Positions 35,355-43,513 of a stretch of 64,000 nt of DNA are shown piece after piece (within the stretch, counting starts at the first letter, position 1; every line of letters starts with the position of its first letter). The translations under genes and the position numbers were made by a program. The stretch is from the NCBI RefSeq assembly GCF_006716785.1, contig NZ_VFPQ01000001.1, positions 4,526,001 to 4,590,000 of the forward strand, given 5' to 3'. This DNA is from Thermopolyspora flexuosa. GTDB taxonomy: Bacteria > Actinomycetota > Actinomycetes > Streptosporangiales > Streptosporangiaceae. The notes below the pieces were generated by a model. That model was given only the letters and a program-made list of their open reading frames with translations. It was not told where the DNA came from and searched no databases.

Positions 35355-36029
35355 ATGGCGCCGCACCGTCGCCACCCGCACCGACGCCGCAGGCCGGTCC
35401 TGGTACCGGTCTCGCTGCTCGTGACCGTGGCCGGACTGGCGACGGCCGCCGCCCTCGGCGGGCTGGAGGAGGCGCCCGACCCCGCCCCGAAGCGGCTGGG
35501 CAAGGGGGACGTCTTCGACCAGGCCCGGATCCGCACGAAGTTCGAGGACGCCGTGGTGCTGCCCGGCGGCCGGGACGGCGTCGGCATCCAGGGCCAGCGC
35601 TGGCTGCACGTTCGCCTGCAGGTGACCAACCAGTCGGACGAGACGGTCCAGGCGTTCGGCATGGTCGACCGGACCATCCCGACCGTGCGCGCCGACGGCA
35701 AAACGATCAAAAGCCCGGATCAGAACTTCACCGACGGGCCGCGGATCGTGATGTACGTCAACGAGCGCAGCTACAACCAGATCCACCCCGGGGTGACCGC
35801 CCCCGTCACGATGGCGTTCGAGCTGTCCCCGACGGACCCGCCGCCGAAGAAGGTGGAACTCGACGTGGGGCGGTTCCACCTGTTCGAGTCCTTCTTCTGG
35901 GAGGTCTCCGAGTGGCAGATCGAGTCGGACACGGTGCCCGCCGGTGAGACACCGGACAACAAGGCCCGCTCGGTGACCCGCGTCCACGCCAAGGTGGAGC
36001 TGCCGGTCCGGGTGGAGGAGGGGTCGTGA
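35355..36029 (+). CDS. Cassette 2 protein A2: single-pass protein with extracytoplasmic domain
   Basis: 224 residues: Arg/His-rich N-terminus ([10 protein letters not shown]), one helix (about 14-36), then an outer domain (RWLHVRLQVTNQSDETVQAFGM, TAPVTMAFELSPTDPPPKKVELDVGRFHLFESFFWEVSEW) resembling the DUF4352-like fold. Paralogue of A1 at 29623. The outer domain is more regular than that of A1, which has an extra Ser/Thr/Pro insert. ATG 35355 follows TACCAT; its end overlaps the next start as GTGA. Confidence 0.7.
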   Translation: MAPHRRHPHRRRRPVLVPVSLLVTVAGLATAAALGGLEEAPDPAPKRLGKGDVFDQARIRTKFEDAVVLPGGRDGVGIQGQRWLHVRLQVTNQSDETVQAFGMVDRTIPTVRADGKTIKSPDQNFTDGPRIVMYVNERSYNQIHPGVTAPVTMAFELSPTDPPPKKVELDVGRFHLFESFFWEVSEWQIESDTVPAGETPDNKARSVTRVHAKVELPVRVEEGS

Positions 36030-37099
36030 CGGGCGATCCGAACCGGGCGTCCGGCTCGGGGCTGCCGAGACGACGCCGCGGCGAGTCCCTGCGCGCCGCG
36101 CGCGCCGCCGCCTCGCCGTCCGATCCCGCCCCCGGGCACGAGTACCGGCCGGGCCCTCACCCGCCCGCGGCGTACCCCGGGCCGGAACGGCCCGCGACCG
36201 CGGGTCCGCCCGGCGTCGCGGGGGCGGGAGGCGCGGCGGCCGGGCCCGCCGCGCCCGCTCCCCCGGCGTGGACGGGTGGCGCACCCGCCGCCTGGCCGGG
36301 GCATGACGTGCCGAACCCGCCCGCACCGCAGGCGCCCCCGGGCTTCGGCCACGGCGTCCCGTCCCCCGGGCGCGAGCCGTACGGCGGGGCGACACCGCCC
36401 GGGCCGGCCGGCATGCCGCCGGGCGCGGCCCCGCTCACGTTGCCGCCCGAGCCGCCGCCCGCACCGCCCGCCGAGCCCGGCGGACCCGCCCCCGCGCCCC
36501 AGGAGAAGAATGGCGCGCGCCGCACCAGGGGGCGACGGGTGCTGAACGCCGTGCTCGGGACCGTGCTCGCCGCCGCGGCCGTGGGCCTGCAGACGACCGT
36601 GCTGACCGTCGATCAGCGGGACGATCCCATCACCTCGAGCGGCGCCGTCGGCGAGGAGGTGCGCACCTCGCTCTTCGCCGTACGCGTCGAGCAGGTCACG
36701 CTGGCGCGGACGTTCAAGAAGGAGCAGATGAACCCCGTCCCCGCCTTCCCCGGTCAGATCTATCTGATCGTGTCGGTGGACGCGACGGCCACGCAGCGGG
36801 CGATACGCCTCCAGTCCGCCCACCTCCTCACCCCCGACGGGAAGAAGTTCGCCGCGAGCGATCAGGTCACCTCGTCCGAGCTGCTGAAGAACAAGTGGGT
36901 GCAGCCGATGATGCGGACGAGAGGTCTGATCGTCTTCGAGGTTCCGCCCTCCGCCCTGCCCGGGGCGAGCATGGTCATCCAGGAGAAGGCCTTCAGCCTG
37001 TTCGGCGACCAGTACGTACCCGAGGCGGCGATCGACCTCGGCCTCGACGCGGCCGCGACCCGCTCCGTCAAGGACGTCTACGAGGTGCGGACGACATGA
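36026..37099 (+). CDS. Cassette 2 protein B2: Pro-rich cytoplasmic arm, one helix, outer domain
   Basis: 357 residues: a 160-residue Pro/Gly/Ala arm, basic KNGARRTRGRR, helix (about 172-193), then an outer domain (RTSLFAVRVEQVTLARTF, QIYLIVSVDATATQRAIRLQ, LLTPDGKKFAASDQ, GLIVFEVPPSALPGASM). Paralogue of B1. GTG start overlapping A2 and ATGA overlap with C2 make a fully coupled operon. Function unknown. Confidence 0.7.
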   Translation: MTGDPNRASGSGLPRRRRGESLRAARAAASPSDPAPGHEYRPGPHPPAAYPGPERPATAGPPGVAGAGGAAAGPAAPAPPAWTGGAPAAWPGHDVPNPPAPQAPPGFGHGVPSPGREPYGGATPPGPAGMPPGAAPLTLPPEPPPAPPAEPGGPAPAPQEKNGARRTRGRRVLNAVLGTVLAAAAVGLQTTVLTVDQRDDPITSSGAVGEEVRTSLFAVRVEQVTLARTFKKEQMNPVPAFPGQIYLIVSVDATATQRAIRLQSAHLLTPDGKKFAASDQVTSSELLKNKWVQPMMRTRGLIVFEVPPSALPGASMVIQEKAFSLFGDQYVPEAAIDLGLDAAATRSVKDVYEVRTT

Positions 37100-38052
37100 G
37101 CCTGTTCCGCCGGAATCCGTCCCCGCAGGACGGGGCCGATCGGCCGGGACCGGACGCCTCCCCGGCGGGGACGTCGTCGGACGCGGGTGAGACCACCTCC
37201 TGGTTCGAGCCGGTCACCAGGCCCGTGCGGCCCGGCGCCGGCCCGCGGCCCACGCCGCACCATCCGCCCGCCCCGCCCGCCATGCCGGGCGACCGGACTC
37301 CCTCGTCGGGAAGCTCGTGGCCGCCGGCACCCGCGCCCGGCCCCGTCGCCGGGCCGCCGCCCGCGGGCCCCGTCCCCGGCGACCCCGCGCCGGCCGTACC
37401 GCCCGGGTACGGCACCGCCGCGCTCGCCGCGGACCGGCCGCGGACGGGTGACCGGCCCGGCGGAGGGCCGCCGGACGCGGCGCCGGACGGTGCGCCCCCG
37501 GCCGAGGCCCGGGAGCCCGGACGGCGAGGGGCGACCCACCGGCGCCCGATGCGGAAGGGCCGGCGGCTTGTCCTCCAGCTCCTCGCCGCCGTGATCCTCA
37601 CCACGGCGTGGCTCGGCGTGCGGCTCATGGACGAGCTGATCCGGTTCGAGATGATGGAGCCGTCGCCGAAGATCCGGAACGTGCCGGTCGGCGAGACCGT
37701 CGCGGCGGGGCACGCCCGATGGCGACTGGTGAGCATCGAACGCATGCAGAACCCGCCTCCGGGCACCCGGCCGGACCGCACCTGGCTGACGATCAAGCTC
37801 GAGGTGACCCCGGTCGACAAGGAGGGGACGAACTACCGGCTCGGCACACCGCCGATGGAGCTGCACGACGAGGCCGGGCACGTCTGGCACGTCGAGGTGC
37901 TGCAGCGACCGGACAAGGAGATGCAACCGGGCAGGACCGACGAGTTCACCCTGGTCGCGGTGGCGCCGAACCACCTCGCCGACCGGGTCGAGCCGGTGCT
38001 GTGGGTCGACGGGAACGCCGGCTCCGGCCTGGCGCTGCGCTTCGACCGCTGA
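37096..38052 (+). CDS. Cassette 2 protein C2: Pro-rich arm, one helix, outer domain
   Basis: 318 residues: a Pro-rich arm of about 150 residues (against about 690 in C1), basic THRRPMRKGRR, helix (about 157-176), and an outer domain (VPVGETVAAGHARWRLVSIER, RTWLTIKLEVTPVDKE, LHDEAGHVWHVEVLQ, GRTDEFTLVAVAPNHLADRVEPVLWV) matching C1 in order and spacing. The huge difference in arm length between paralogues suggests the arm is a spacer under weak sequence constraint. Ends 36 bp before the convergent gene D2. Confidence 0.7.
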   Translation: MSLFRRNPSPQDGADRPGPDASPAGTSSDAGETTSWFEPVTRPVRPGAGPRPTPHHPPAPPAMPGDRTPSSGSSWPPAPAPGPVAGPPPAGPVPGDPAPAVPPGYGTAALAADRPRTGDRPGGGPPDAAPDGAPPAEAREPGRRGATHRRPMRKGRRLVLQLLAAVILTTAWLGVRLMDELIRFEMMEPSPKIRNVPVGETVAAGHARWRLVSIERMQNPPPGTRPDRTWLTIKLEVTPVDKEGTNYRLGTPPMELHDEAGHVWHVEVLQRPDKEMQPGRTDEFTLVAVAPNHLADRVEPVLWVDGNAGSGLALRFDR

Positions 38053-38088
38053 CCGTCCCGGAACCCGGGCCGCGCCCCACGCGCGCGG

Positions 38089-39501
38089 TCACCGGTTCGG
38101 CGGCGCCGGCCCCGGCGCGGCCCCGGACCCGCCGGACGAGGGGCCCATCGGGGCCCCGATCGCGGCCCCTGTCGAGGACCCGGCCGGTACGGCCGGCACC
38201 GCCGCGGCCGGAGGCGTCGCGGAGGACGCCTCGGTGGACCCACCGGCGAGGACCCGTCCGCGGATCGCCGCCAGGTCGAAGGTGGCCGCGAGCAGGCAGA
38301 TGGTGAGGAGCGTGACGAGGAGGTCGCAGACAAAGCCCATCGGGACCCACAGGACCTCCCACCACAGCTGCGGATGCGGGCCGTCGAGCAGGTAGTGCAG
38401 GCCCCGCCACAGGTACCCCTCGGCGACCCGGATGGCGACGAAGCACACCGCGAACATGCCGAACAGGGGTGCGCCGCCGCGCACGGTGAGCCGTACCGTG
38501 TTCGCGAGCGCCACCCAGTGCGCCCACCGGCCGAAGAACCGGCTCAGGCCCTCCCGGGTGAGCGCGTGGGTACGCCGCTGGAGCGCCCGCTCGGCCCGGT
38601 CCGCCCCGGTCTCCAGGCGGGTGCCCCGGATGACCGTCCGGACGTCCTCGGCGTACGCGCCGTACACGACGATCGCGACCGTGAGCCAGGCCGCGGGGAG
38701 GACGAGCGCGTCCCACGCGTACGGCCGGAGCTCGCCGAGGAACTCCATCGTCACCTTCCACCCGGGAAGGTTGACCTCGAGCGAGTCCCAGGCGTCGTTC
38801 CACCACTTGGCGATCTGACGCTCGCCGACCCACTCCCGCTGGGCGAGCAGCACCCCGGCGCCGTAGTAGAAGAAGGTCAGCTCGCAGAACGCCGCGCCGA
38901 TCGCCGCGCCCCGGTTCCCCCGCCGCTCGTGCCACATCACCAGGAAGAACCGCAGCACGAACGCCACGCCCATGATGATCGCCGCGGTGCCGAGGCTGAG
39001 CCCGATGAGCCCCTGCGCGGTGCCCTGGGACTCCCCGGTGAAGAAGTCGGCCCACGCGCCGAGCAGGCCCTTCTCCGCCCGCTGCCGCTCGATGTCGGTG
39101 AGCACGAAGGAGCGCACGTCGTCCTCGTGCCAGCCCCAGGCGAGATAGAGCGCGACGTACGGGAAGAGGGCCCGGCCGAGGCCGTTGAGGAAGGATTCGT
39201 CGCGCTCGCCCTCGGCCCGCCGCAGCCGCATCTCGGTCAGCTCGCCACGGAGCGCGTGGAACATGCCGATGGTGACGATGAGGTTCACCATCACCATGAC
39301 GATGAACACCAGCATCGTCAGCGCGTACCGGACCTGCTCCCAGTCGCCGTGCGACATCTCGGTGCCGCCGACGAGGAGCCCGAACCGCACGAGCCGGCCG
39401 AGCGCGTACCAGATGAGGAGCGGCAGTATGCACCGCCCGGCGAGACGCACCGTCCGCCAGGGCAGAGACCAGACCGACGGGGTCCGCTCCAAACCCGACA
39501 T
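38089..39501 (-). CDS. Cassette 2 protein D2: polytopic membrane protein
   Basis: 470 residues, about eight membrane helices, paralogous to D1 throughout (FIVMVMVNLIVTIGMFHALRGEL, YLAWGWHEDDVRSF, AKWWNDAWDSLE, GTRLETGADRAERAL, VRGGAPLFGMF, LCLLAATFDLAA). It has a 50-residue Ala/Pro/Gly/Ser tail that D1 lacks. ATG 39501 lies 7 bases after TACGAT (39509-39514), the same layout as D1. No known family. Confidence 0.7.
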   Translation of the reverse strand: MSGLERTPSVWSLPWRTVRLAGRCILPLLIWYALGRLVRFGLLVGGTEMSHGDWEQVRYALTMLVFIVMVMVNLIVTIGMFHALRGELTEMRLRRAEGERDESFLNGLGRALFPYVALYLAWGWHEDDVRSFVLTDIERQRAEKGLLGAWADFFTGESQGTAQGLIGLSLGTAAIIMGVAFVLRFFLVMWHERRGNRGAAIGAAFCELTFFYYGAGVLLAQREWVGERQIAKWWNDAWDSLEVNLPGWKVTMEFLGELRPYAWDALVLPAAWLTVAIVVYGAYAEDVRTVIRGTRLETGADRAERALQRRTHALTREGLSRFFGRWAHWVALANTVRLTVRGGAPLFGMFAVCFVAIRVAEGYLWRGLHYLLDGPHPQLWWEVLWVPMGFVCDLLVTLLTICLLAATFDLAAIRGRVLAGGSTEASSATPPAAAVPAVPAGSSTGAAIGAPMGPSSGGSGAAPGPAPPNR

Positions 39502-39598
39502 CCAGGGCATCGTAACGGGGGTGCCTTACTGCGCGCAGGCGGTCACGCAAACCCGATGAAACGTTCACGTTCCGCCCACCTGCGCGGCCGCCCGCCAC

Positions 39599-39604
39599 TA
39601 CCCT
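39599..39604 (+). promoter_or_regulatory. TACCCT -10 box of the zinc-ribbon gene
   Basis: Ends 8 bases before the ATG at 39613; same hexamer and spacing as the cassette-1 operon, suggesting the genes share a promoter class. Confidence 0.5.
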
Positions 39605-39612
39605 CGACGACC

Positions 39613-40008
39613 ATGGGGTCGCCCGACCGCGCGAACGCGAGCGCGCAGGCCGCCCGGCCCGCCGCCGCGGCGCGGCCGAGGGCCCGCATCCTGCCGCCGG
39701 TGCGCCTGCCCTGCTCGTGGTGCGACGCCGAGTTCGGCGTCGCCGACTTCCTCGACCGGTGCCGCTTCTACTGGCGGGACGCGCGCAGCGTGCGCTGGGA
39801 CTGCCCGCGCTGCGGCCGCTGGGAGGACATCGACCTGCACCCCGGCGAGGTACGGCGCGGCTACGTCTACTGGGCCGGGGACTCCCGCTTCGCCCACATG
39901 CGCACCGCGATCGTCCCCGGCCTGCTCCCCTACAGCGGCGAGGACGGCCTCACCGTCGAGTACGGCGGGCGGGTCTGGCGCGTCCCCGACCTGGGCTCCT
40001 CCCGATGA
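39613..40008 (+). CDS. Small zinc-ribbon protein
   Basis: 131 residues. Ala/Arg-rich N-terminus, then two CxxC pairs (CSWC and CPRC, about 30 residues apart) likely to bind one zinc, followed by a beta-rich tail (RRGYVYWAGDSRFAHMRTAIVP, GLTVEYGGRVWRVP). No family recognised. Divergent from D2 with a leaderless promoter like that of cassette 1, so it may belong to the same functional group. Confidence 0.6.
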   Translation: MGSPDRANASAQAARPAAAARPRARILPPVRLPCSWCDAEFGVADFLDRCRFYWRDARSVRWDCPRCGRWEDIDLHPGEVRRGYVYWAGDSRFAHMRTAIVPGLLPYSGEDGLTVEYGGRVWRVPDLGSSR

Positions 40009-40162
40009 CGTAGGCCATCGCCGAGGCCGGCGCGGACACGCCGTCGACGCCGGGCGGCCGGGCGAAGGCGGCCGTGCCGCGGTACCCGGAGGCGGCGGCC
40101 CGCCGTGGGCGTGGACGGGTCGCCGCCCCTTCGCCGAGCGGACGCGCGGCCACGACGACCGG
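40009..40162. other. Gap between convergent zinc-ribbon and pseudokinase genes
   Basis: 154 bp. Contains only GC-rich sequence with several GCCGTAC/GGTACCC-type words; I see no clear terminator hairpin. Confidence 0.3.
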
Positions 40163-41605
40163 CTATGACGTCGGCGGTTCGATGCCCGGCTCGTCCGGAT
40201 CGGGCTCCGGCTCCTCCGGCGAGTCCGTGGGCAGGTCGTCGTCGTCCGGATCCTCGGTGGGCGGCTCGCCCGGTGGCGTGGAGTTCGTCGCGGGCGGGCT
40301 CGTGCGCGGGGTGGCCGACCGGGTGGCCGAACGCGTGGGCGTCCGGGACGGCCGCCGGGTGGTCGGGCTCGAGCTCGATCGCCCCGACCGGCTTGCGGTC
40401 GGGCGCCGCGTCCGGGGCCGCTCGGTCCGCGGACGGGACTCCGCCGGGTCGGCGGCGGAGGTTCGCGACGGCGCGGGCTCGGGCGCCCGCGTCGGCTGCG
40501 GCGTGCCGGGGCGGGACGGCGCGGGGGTGGCCCGGTCGGTCGCGGGCGCGGAGGTGGGCGTCGCGGGAGCGGGGGTGAGCGTCGTCGTCACGGCGACCGG
40601 AACCTCGGGCCCGGCCTGGGAGGTGGTCGACGCCGGTTCGCCGAGGATCGCGAACACGGCGACGATCGCGGCCACGGTGACCACGGTGAGCGCGCCCACG
40701 ACGGCGAGCTTCGCCGTGGGGTCGAGCCGGTTCAGGGCGAAGGCGCCGCCCGGCGTGCCGAGGGTCCGCCCCGGCGCGGCCGCCGCGCGGTCGGGCGACG
40801 CCGACGACTCCCGCAGCGCGACGCGCCCGCGCTCCTCCCAGTCCGCGCCGTACCCGGCCGCGGCCGCCTCCGCCAGCCGCTCCAGGAACCGTTCCGCGGA
40901 CTCGGGGCGGTCCTCGGCCCGCGCCGCCGTGCCGTACCCGGCGAGCTCGCGCAACGGTTCGGGGACGTGCTCGACCGGTGGCGGATGCCGGTCCCGGTCG
41001 GCCTCCCCGGGCCGTTCCCCGGTGAGGGCCTCGGCGAACGTCACCGCCGCCGCGTACAGGTCCGCCGCGGGCCCGTCCGCCCGCTCCTCGCCGGGCGGCA
41101 GGTACGGCCCGGCGTCGTCCGCGGACGAGCGGACGAGGTGGGCGACGCCGAACCCGGCCAGCCTGCCGGTGCCGTCCGCGGTGACGAGGACGTGATCCGG
41201 CCGGACGTCGCCGTGTGCCACGCCGGCCCGGTGCGCGGCGGCCAGCCCGAGCAGGGTGTCCTTGAGCAGCGCGAGCGCGGCCTCCGGCGGCAGCGGACCG
41301 GCGCGGTCGAGGATCCGGCGCAGCGGCTCCCCCTCGGCCGCCTCCCGGATGATCGCCGCGCCCTCCTCGCCCTCGACGTACTCGCGGGGCCGGACCACGC
41401 GCGGCTCGTCGACCGAGGCGAGCAGCCGGGCGTCCGCACGGAACCGCGCGACCGCCTCCTCGTCGCCGGGCGGCGAGTCCAGGTAGCCGATCACCACCTC
41501 GGTGCCGTCGTCGTCGTGGCGGGCGAGCACCACGCGCCCGTCGCCGCTCACCTCCCGGATCCGGGTGTAGCCGGGTACCTGCCACGCGCCCCCTTGCCCT
41601 TCCAT
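40163..41605 (-). CDS. Membrane pseudokinase (serine/threonine kinase-like) with Pro/Thr-rich outer tail
   Basis: 480 residues. The first 260 form a protein-kinase-like fold, but every catalytic motif is altered: the VAIK lysine is glycine (VVIGYL), HRD is HGD, the catalytic-loop asparagine is histidine (DVRPDHVLV), and DFG is GFG. So it is almost surely inactive. A helix follows (about 300-322) and a 160-residue Pro/Thr/Ser/Arg tail ending in an acidic stretch (PEEPEPDPDEPGIEPP), outside the cell. ATG 41605 has GGAGGGGG upstream; a TTG at 41620 is unlikely. Confidence 0.75.
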   Translation of the reverse strand: MEGQGGAWQVPGYTRIREVSGDGRVVLARHDDDGTEVVIGYLDSPPGDEEAVARFRADARLLASVDEPRVVRPREYVEGEEGAAIIREAAEGEPLRRILDRAGPLPPEAALALLKDTLLGLAAAHRAGVAHGDVRPDHVLVTADGTGRLAGFGVAHLVRSSADDAGPYLPPGEERADGPAADLYAAAVTFAEALTGERPGEADRDRHPPPVEHVPEPLRELAGYGTAARAEDRPESAERFLERLAEAAAAGYGADWEERGRVALRESSASPDRAAAAPGRTLGTPGGAFALNRLDPTAKLAVVGALTVVTVAAIVAVFAILGEPASTTSQAGPEVPVAVTTTLTPAPATPTSAPATDRATPAPSRPGTPQPTRAPEPAPSRTSAADPAESRPRTERPRTRRPTASRSGRSSSSPTTRRPSRTPTRSATRSATPRTSPPATNSTPPGEPPTEDPDDDDLPTDSPEEPEPDPDEPGIEPPTS

Positions 41606-41770
41606 GACGGCCCCCTCCAACCGCGAGTCAGGTGATCTTCGCTACCAAAGGTAACGATATTGTGACGACAGTGACACGGCCGATCGCGGACATCGGCCCG
41701 CGACATGCCGACGGACCGCGCGGCGAGCGGACCGAGCCACACCCCCGGATACGCAAACCACCCCAGAAAG

Positions 41771-41808
41771 CCGAAAACCGGCACCCCGTTCGGGGATGCC
41801 GGTTTCGG
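41771..41808 (-). terminator. Terminator of the sulfurtransferase operon
   Basis: Long hairpin with about 17 paired bases, two single-base bulges and a TT loop, between the DUF1416 stop (41832) and the pseudokinase gene. The best terminator in the window. Confidence 0.75.
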
Positions 41809-41831
41809 AGTTCGGCCTCAGGCGGCTCGGC

Positions 41832-42134
41832 TCAGACCGCGACCTCGAGCTGGGCGACCTCGCCGCGCTTCGCCTCGACCTTGAAGTCCTTGGTCACACC
41901 GCCGCCCGCGATGATCCGGACCGTCCACGAGCCCGGAGCGGCGAAGAACCGGAAGATGCCCTCGTCGGAGACGACGACCTCGCCGGTGAACTCACCGGAC
42001 TCGTCGAGCAGCCGCGCGTAGGCCGGGCCGCCCCCGGTCACCACGCCCTGGATGACGGCCTGGGTCGACAGGTCGACGCCCGCCGGAAGGGTGATCGTCT
42101 GCGCGGGTGCCCCGCACCCCTGAGCCTGCGTCAT
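41832..42134 (-). CDS. DUF1416 protein of the sulfurtransferase operon
   Basis: 100 residues; family core TQAVIQGVVTGGGPAYARLLDESGEFTGEVVVSDEGIFRFFAAPGSWTVRII, a small beta-sandwich of unknown function. N-terminal CGAP gives one conserved cysteine. In M. tuberculosis the orthologue (SseC-like) is likewise encoded right after the thiosulfate sulfurtransferase. ATGA overlap with the upstream gene. Confidence 0.85.
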   Translation of the reverse strand: MTQAQGCGAPAQTITLPAGVDLSTQAVIQGVVTGGGPAYARLLDESGEFTGEVVVSDEGIFRFFAAPGSWTVRIIAGGGVTKDFKVEAKRGEVAQLEVAV

Positions 42135-42970
42135 CGGGCCTCCCCCAACTCGATCGGCACGCCCACCAGCGAGCCGTACTCGGTCCACGAACCGTCGTAG
42201 TTCTTCACGTTCGGCTGGTCGAGCAGCTCGTGCAGCACGAACCAGGTGTGCGCGGAGCGCTCGCCGATCCGGCAGTAGGCGATGGTGTCCTTGCTGAAGT
42301 CGACGCCCGCCTCGGAGTAGAGCTTGCGCAGCTCCTCGTCGGACTTGAAGGTGCCGTCGTCGTTCGCGGCCTTCGACCACGGGATGTTGCGCGCGGTCGG
42401 CACGTGGCCCGGACGCTGCGCCTGCTCCTGCGGCAGGTGGGCGGGCGCGAGCAGCTTGCCGGTGAACTCGTCGGGCGAGCGCACGTCGACGATGTTGAGC
42501 TTGCCGATCGCGTTCACGACCTCGTCGCGGAACGCGCGGATCGACAGGTCCTGCTCCTTGGCGACGTAGTTGGTCCGCGGCCGGTTCGGCACCTCGGTGA
42601 CCAGCTCGCGGGAGTCGAGCTCCCACTTCTTGCGGCCGCCGTCGAGCAGCTTCACCTTCTCGTGCCCGTACAGCTTGAAGTACCAGTACGCGTAGGCGGC
42701 GAACCAGTTGTTGTTGCCCCCGTAGAGGATGACCGTGTCGTCGTTCGAGATGCCCTTCTCGGACAGCAGGGCCTCGAAGCCGGCCTTGTCGACGAAGTCG
42801 CGGCGGACCGGGTCCTGCAGCTCCTTCTTCCAGTCGATCTTGATGGCGTTACGGATGTGGCCCTTGTCGTAGGCGCTGGTGTCCTCGTCGACCTCGACGA
42901 TGACCACACCGGGAGTGTCGAGGTTCGCCTCGACCCAGTCGGCATCCACCAGTGCGGCGGAGCGGCTCAT
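42131..42970 (-). CDS. Thiosulfate sulfurtransferase (rhodanese)
   Basis: 279 residues, tandem rhodanese domains; only the second has the active-site cysteine (C233 in AYCRIGERSAHT). Transfers sulfane sulfur from thiosulfate to a thiol or cyanide acceptor. Orthologous to mycobacterial CysA2/CysA3. In an operon: leader peptide - DUF4395 - sulfurtransferase - DUF1416. Confidence 0.93.
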   Translation of the reverse strand: MSRSAALVDADWVEANLDTPGVVIVEVDEDTSAYDKGHIRNAIKIDWKKELQDPVRRDFVDKAGFEALLSEKGISNDDTVILYGGNNNWFAAYAYWYFKLYGHEKVKLLDGGRKKWELDSRELVTEVPNRPRTNYVAKEQDLSIRAFRDEVVNAIGKLNIVDVRSPDEFTGKLLAPAHLPQEQAQRPGHVPTARNIPWSKAANDDGTFKSDEELRKLYSEAGVDFSKDTIAYCRIGERSAHTWFVLHELLDQPNVKNYDGSWTEYGSLVGVPIELGEAR

Positions 42971-42981
42971 GTGATCCTCCC

Positions 42982-43347
42982 CTATCGGGTTGCGGCGGGC
43001 AGTAGACGGCGAATGATCTGGTGCTTCTCGCAGCCCGGGCGAACGCCGAGGGCCGCGGTGAGGAAGGCGGCGACAGGGGCGGGCGCACCGGTCCCCCAGG
43101 CCTTTCGACCCCTACCCACGCCCGTGCGGGCCAGTCGGTGCAGGGCACGGGCCGGGCCGGTCGGCCGTACGGCAGGGCCGGGCGGCAGGCCGTACGGCGG
43201 GCGTCCGGTGGCACCGAGCGCGAAGGCCAGGGCCGGCACCGCGAGCGGCCACAGCGCACCGGTCGGCTCAGCGATCACGAGGGCCGCTGTGGTGAGTCCT
43301 GCCGCGAAGCGCGTGCCAAGAGGATCGACCTGGCGTTGAGGAGACAT
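42982..43347 (-). CDS. Short DUF4395 membrane protein
   Basis: 121 residues. N-terminus VDPLGTRFAAGLTTAALV and C-terminus GVRPGCEKHQIIRR match the DUF4395 ends (usual form FCLGCE), including the conserved GCE cysteine. The middle, normally containing further helices and a PYG..F.R.V.PR motif, is reduced to a low-complexity GRPPYGLPPGPAVRPTGPARAL stretch, so the protein is about 30-40 residues short. Probably in the operon with the sulfurtransferase (11-bp gap). ATG has GGAG upstream. Confidence 0.6.
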   Translation of the reverse strand: MSPQRQVDPLGTRFAAGLTTAALVIAEPTGALWPLAVPALAFALGATGRPPYGLPPGPAVRPTGPARALHRLARTGVGRGRKAWGTGAPAPVAAFLTAALGVRPGCEKHQIIRRLLPAATR

Positions 43348-43423
43348 CGTGGAGACTCCGCATCGTGTGCCCTGCCGGGGACGGCCGTGATCGGTCGGGG
43401 GTCGGCGCCCGCTTCGATCGCCC

Positions 43424-43513
43424 TCAGGCAGCGCGACAGAGCGCGGTGGCGACGCGGCAGAAGTCGACGGCGCGTCGCTTGGTGAGCAGCTCTGTCCTCG
43501 GAGTCACGCCCAT
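43424..43513 (-). CDS. Cysteine-containing leader peptide of the sulfur operon
   Basis: 29 codons beginning MGVTPRTELL and containing LTKRRAVDFCRVATALCR with two cysteines. Short peptides of the form RR.VD.CRV...LC precede sulfur-assimilation genes in many actinobacteria and are annotated as putative leader peptides; ribosome stalling at the Cys codons is the assumed mechanism. It ends 76 bp upstream of the DUF4395 gene. Too short to be seen by most gene finders. Confidence 0.8.
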   Translation of the reverse strand: MGVTPRTELLTKRRAVDFCRVATALCRAA

